Of a stretch of DNA of 64,000 nt, positions 60,062 to 64,000 are shown in pieces. Each line of letters opens with the position of its first letter. Position 1 is the stretch's first letter. Made by a program: the position numbers and the translations under genes. Under the pieces are notes generated by a model. It was not told the origin of the DNA. It worked only from the letters and a program-made list of their open reading frames with translations, and made no database searches. The DNA comes from Pseudomonadota bacterium (GTDB taxonomy: Bacteria > Pseudomonadota > Gammaproteobacteria > Steroidobacterales > Steroidobacteraceae). Location of the stretch: assembly GCA_021798335.1 (NCBI GenBank), contig JAJZMI010000110.1, forward strand, positions 1-64,000, read 5' to 3'.

Positions 60062-61909
60062 TCAGAACATCTCGGACGGCCCCGGCGGTTTGATGTCAAC
60101 CTCGTGGCGCGAGGCGATGAACTCGCCGGTGATCATCTCCTCGTAGCTCTGACCGGGACCGACCATCGGGTACACGCCCGCGTCCGGATCGATCATCACC
60201 TCGAGAAAGGCGGGGCCGTTGAACCGCAGAAATTCCTCGATCACGCGCGGCACGTCCTGCTTGTGCTCCAGGCGCGTGGCATAGGGGAACCCGTCGGCCT
60301 GCGCGGCGCGAATGAAGTCCTTCTTGTGCAGCGAACGGTCGCTCGCCGAGAGCCGTCCCTTGAAGAAGAGCTTCTGCCACTGTTTGACCATGCCGTCGCC
60401 GAAATTGTTGAGCACGACGATCTTGATGGGCAGGTCGTAAGTGGTGACGGTCTCGAGCTCTCCGAGGTTCATGCGAATGCTCGAGTCGCCGTCGATATCC
60501 ACCACCAGCGCCTCGGGTTGCGCCAGCTGCGCGCCGATCGCCGCGGGCAGCCCGAAGCCCATCGTGCCCATGCTGCCGGAGGTGAGCCAAAGCCGGGGAC
60601 GGCGGAAATCGCAGTACTGCGCCGCCCACATCTGATGCTGACCGACTCCGGTGGTGATGATGGCCTCGCCGCCGGTCACGGCGTTGATGTGCTCGATGAC
60701 CGAGTACGGCTGGATGAGCGGGCTCTCCCGGTCGTAGTTCATGGCGTGACGGCGCTTCAGCTCCGCCAGGTGCGCATGCCAGGGCGCGAGGTCCGCCTTG
60801 AATCCCGCGCGCAGTCCGTGCTCGATGAGGGTGCGCAGCGCCCCGGGCAGCAGCCCTACGTGGCTCCACTGGGCGCGCTTGACCTTGTTGATTTCCGCCC
60901 GATCGATGTCCAGATGCGCGATGCGGCGTGCGCCGCGCGCGAACTTGGCGGGTACGCCCGCGACCCGGTCGTCGAAGCGCGAGCCGAGGGCGATGAGGAA
61001 ATCGCAGTCATCGACCGCGTAGTTGGCGAACGCGGTTCCATGCATGCCCAGCATGCGCATCGCGAGCGGATGCTTGGTGTCGAGGGCACCGATGCCCATC
61101 AGCGTGGTCACCACAGGAATACCGAACGCGGTCGCGAACGCGGTCAGCGCCTCGGATGCATTGCCGTGGATCACGCCTCCGCCGGCATAAATCAACGGGC
61201 GGCGCGATTCCCCGAGCATCTCGAAGAAGCGGGCGGCATTGCGGGGATCGAGCTCCCGTCCCGCCAGCTCTTGCATCCGTCGACGATACCCGGGGATGGG
61301 CAGCGAGCCGCCGCCCTCGAAAAGGCCCTCCCAGTTCTGCACGTCCTTCGGCACGTCGACCACGACCGGGCCGGGCCGGCCGGTGCGTGCCAGCTCGAAC
61401 GCCGTGCGCATGGTGGCCTCGAGCCGTTGCGGCTCGGTGACCAGGAATACGTGCTTCGCGACCGAGCCCATGATCGTGGTGACCGGCGCTTCCTGGAAGG
61501 CATCGGTCCCGATCGATGCGCGTGCCACCTGTCCGCAGATGACCACGATGGGTATGGAATCGGCCATGCAGTCGCGCACGGGCGTGACCGTATTCGTCGC
61601 GCCGGGACCCGAGGTCACCAGGCATACGCCGACCCGGCCGGTGGCGCGGGCGAAGCCGGCCGCCATGAAGCCCGCTCCCTGTTCGTTGGCTGGCACGATC
61701 AGCGGGATCTGCCGGCCACCGTGGCGCTGCTGCGCCTCGTTGTACAGGAACACGGCATCATAAGTGGGCAGGATGGCGCCGCCGCTGTAGCCGAAAATCG
61801 CCTCGACGCCCTCGTCCGCCAGCACTTGCATGATCATCCGGGCCCCGGACATCTTCTGGCCGGCGAGCGGGTGAGCACTGCGGGACGGTGCGGGGGCGGT
61901 CTCGGTCAT
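60062..61909 (-). CDS. ilvB: Acetolactate synthase, large catalytic subunit
   Basis: A ThDP-dependent enzyme condensing pyruvate with pyruvate or 2-oxobutyrate for valine/leucine/isoleucine synthesis. The 615-residue protein has the catalytic glutamate in DEGVEAIFGYSGGA, an FAD-binding middle domain, and the ThDP motif DIDGDSSIRMN...NN. The start at 61909 gives MTETAPAPSR before the domain. Remarkably, the small-subunit gene ilvH is not downstream but divergent, 234 bases away. Downstream on the same strand are gloA and the thioesterase. Confidence 0.93.
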   Translation of the reverse strand: MTETAPAPSRSAHPLAGQKMSGARMIMQVLADEGVEAIFGYSGGAILPTYDAVFLYNEAQQRHGGRQIPLIVPANEQGAGFMAAGFARATGRVGVCLVTSGPGATNTVTPVRDCMADSIPIVVICGQVARASIGTDAFQEAPVTTIMGSVAKHVFLVTEPQRLEATMRTAFELARTGRPGPVVVDVPKDVQNWEGLFEGGGSLPIPGYRRRMQELAGRELDPRNAARFFEMLGESRRPLIYAGGGVIHGNASEALTAFATAFGIPVVTTLMGIGALDTKHPLAMRMLGMHGTAFANYAVDDCDFLIALGSRFDDRVAGVPAKFARGARRIAHLDIDRAEINKVKRAQWSHVGLLPGALRTLIEHGLRAGFKADLAPWHAHLAELKRRHAMNYDRESPLIQPYSVIEHINAVTGGEAIITTGVGQHQMWAAQYCDFRRPRLWLTSGSMGTMGFGLPAAIGAQLAQPEALVVDIDGDSSIRMNLGELETVTTYDLPIKIVVLNNFGDGMVKQWQKLFFKGRLSASDRSLHKKDFIRAAQADGFPYATRLEHKQDVPRVIEEFLRFNGPAFLEVMIDPDAGVYPMVGPGQSYEEMITGEFIASRHEVDIKPPGPSEMF

Positions 61910-62143
61910 GGGGGCGCTCTCATGTGGCGGCGGCAAGGTTCCGAATAGGGGAGATCCCACGAGACTATCAGGTCGGTCCTCGGGCTGAAAGTCGCCGGCG
62001 CGCCACGGACCATGGGGGCGGCTCGGGCCGCGTGCTCAGAACGGGGGGGGCGGTTCGCCCGCCGGTCCGCATGTGCGCGATTCGCCCCGGGCGGGCGCGA
62101 TCCATTATCCTTCCGGTCGTCCCCCGTTCTTGCCCGAGGGCGC

Positions 62144-62644
62144 ATGCGTCACATCATTGCCATTCTGCTGCAGAACGAAGCCGGTGCCCTGAGCCGGGTC
62201 GCGGGCATGTTCGCCTCGCGCGGCTACAACATCGAGTCGTTGTCGGTCGCCGCGACCGACGATCCGACCGTCTCGCGCCTGACGCTGGTGACCGAAGGCT
62301 CGGACGCCGTCATCCAACAGATCGTCAACCAGCTCAACAAGCTGGTCGACGTGGTCAACGTTCAGGACATGACTCGGGGCGAGCATCTCGAGCGTGAGCT
62401 GATACTGCTGAAGCTCAAGGTGCGCCCCGAGCAGATCGACGCGGTGAGGGGCCATGTGGTGCGCACGGGGGGACGCGTGCTCGACCCGGCCGCCGACGGA
62501 TTCATCGTGGAGCTGACCGCGAGCGAGGCGGAGATCAACGCGTTCACGACGGAACTCGCGCGCGGCGCGGAACTGCTTGAGGTCGTCCGCAGCGGCGCGC
62601 TCGGCATCGAGCGCAACCAGCGCCCCATGCGCATGGTGCGCTGA
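62144..62644 (+). CDS. ilvH: Acetolactate synthase, small regulatory subunit
   Basis: It activates the large subunit and carries valine feedback inhibition. The 166-residue protein has the N-terminal ACT domain (NEAGALSRVAGMFASRGYN, IESLSVAATDD) and a second ACT-like C-terminal domain, the standard long form. GAGGG lies three bases before the ATG. It is transcribed away from ilvB, so its level must be coordinated through the shared 234-base intergenic region rather than by co-transcription. Confidence 0.94.
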   Translation: MRHIIAILLQNEAGALSRVAGMFASRGYNIESLSVAATDDPTVSRLTLVTEGSDAVIQQIVNQLNKLVDVVNVQDMTRGEHLERELILLKLKVRPEQIDAVRGHVVRTGGRVLDPAADGFIVELTASEAEINAFTTELARGAELLEVVRSGALGIERNQRPMRMVR

Positions 62645-62663
62645 GCACCGCGGCGCCGGTGGA

Positions 62664-64000
<1,337 letters not shown>

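Noticed and set aside
61910-62143. A leader-peptide attenuator in front of ilvH
   Set aside because: I looked for a short frame rich in Val/Leu/Ile codons followed by a hairpin and T-tract and did not find one; only weak GC hairpins are present.

Overview
The window is 64 kb of GC-rich bacterial chromosome, almost fully coding, with no tRNA, rRNA, insertion sequence, phage gene or CRISPR array that I could see. Gene content points to a gammaproteobacterium near the Xanthomonadales/Nevskiales. The grounds are the order spoT-ridA-recG-ubiA, a BioC/BioH-type biotin operon, an aa3-type oxidase cluster with DUF2244 and DUF2909 neighbours, and a Xanthomonas-style TonB-dependent receptor locus. The organism assignment is inference.

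Layout. 1-4430: the end of spoT, then ridA, recG and ubiA. 4498-6626: a zinc-ribbon mini-ORF, a ClC antiporter (minus) and dgkA. 6769-11383: a tightly overlapping bioB-F-H-C-D operon. 11568-17863: cytochrome c oxidase subunits II, I and III with DUF2244, a small membrane protein, DUF2909, SURF1 and heme O synthase. The genes usually found among these for Cox11, heme A synthase and Sco are missing locally.

17778-41215 is the accessory region of most interest, an alpha-glucan uptake and degradation locus. On the minus strand lie a GH13 alpha-glucosidase, a LacI-family repressor and an unknown protein. Divergent from them is a 985-residue TonB-dependent receptor. Next come two flavin-dependent tryptophan-halogenase-like proteins, a secreted GH31 enzyme, three tandem exported GH13 enzymes, an exported six-hairpin glycosidase and an SLC45/sucrose-type sugar transporter. 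Four exact copies of a 15-bp sequence centred on ATACGTAT lie in just two divergent intergenic regions, those of alpha-glucosidase/receptor and halogenase-2/GH31. They are the natural candidate operators for the LacI protein. A model is: the receptor imports glucans, exported GH13/GH31/six-hairpin enzymes cut them, the transporter takes up the product, and cytoplasmic alpha-glucosidase finishes. The halogenases have no evident place in this scheme. Two of the GH13 genes share about 1.82 kb of apparently identical DNA under different N-termini and different export signals, which suggests recent gene conversion.

41340-49962: gloB, uvrD, trkA and trkH (plus), then mnmG-pyrF (minus). 50022-57722: an exported TAP-like hydrolase, an ABC exporter pair, a CBS protein, ilvA, an alpha/beta-hydrolase with a degenerate active site, and an MDR-family reductase. 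57767-64000: a two-domain VOC protein carrying a histone-H1-like repetitive tail, a thioesterase, gloA, ilvB and ilvH (unusually divergent from each other), glnB, and the start of a ferredoxin-reductase-like flavoprotein cut by the window edge.
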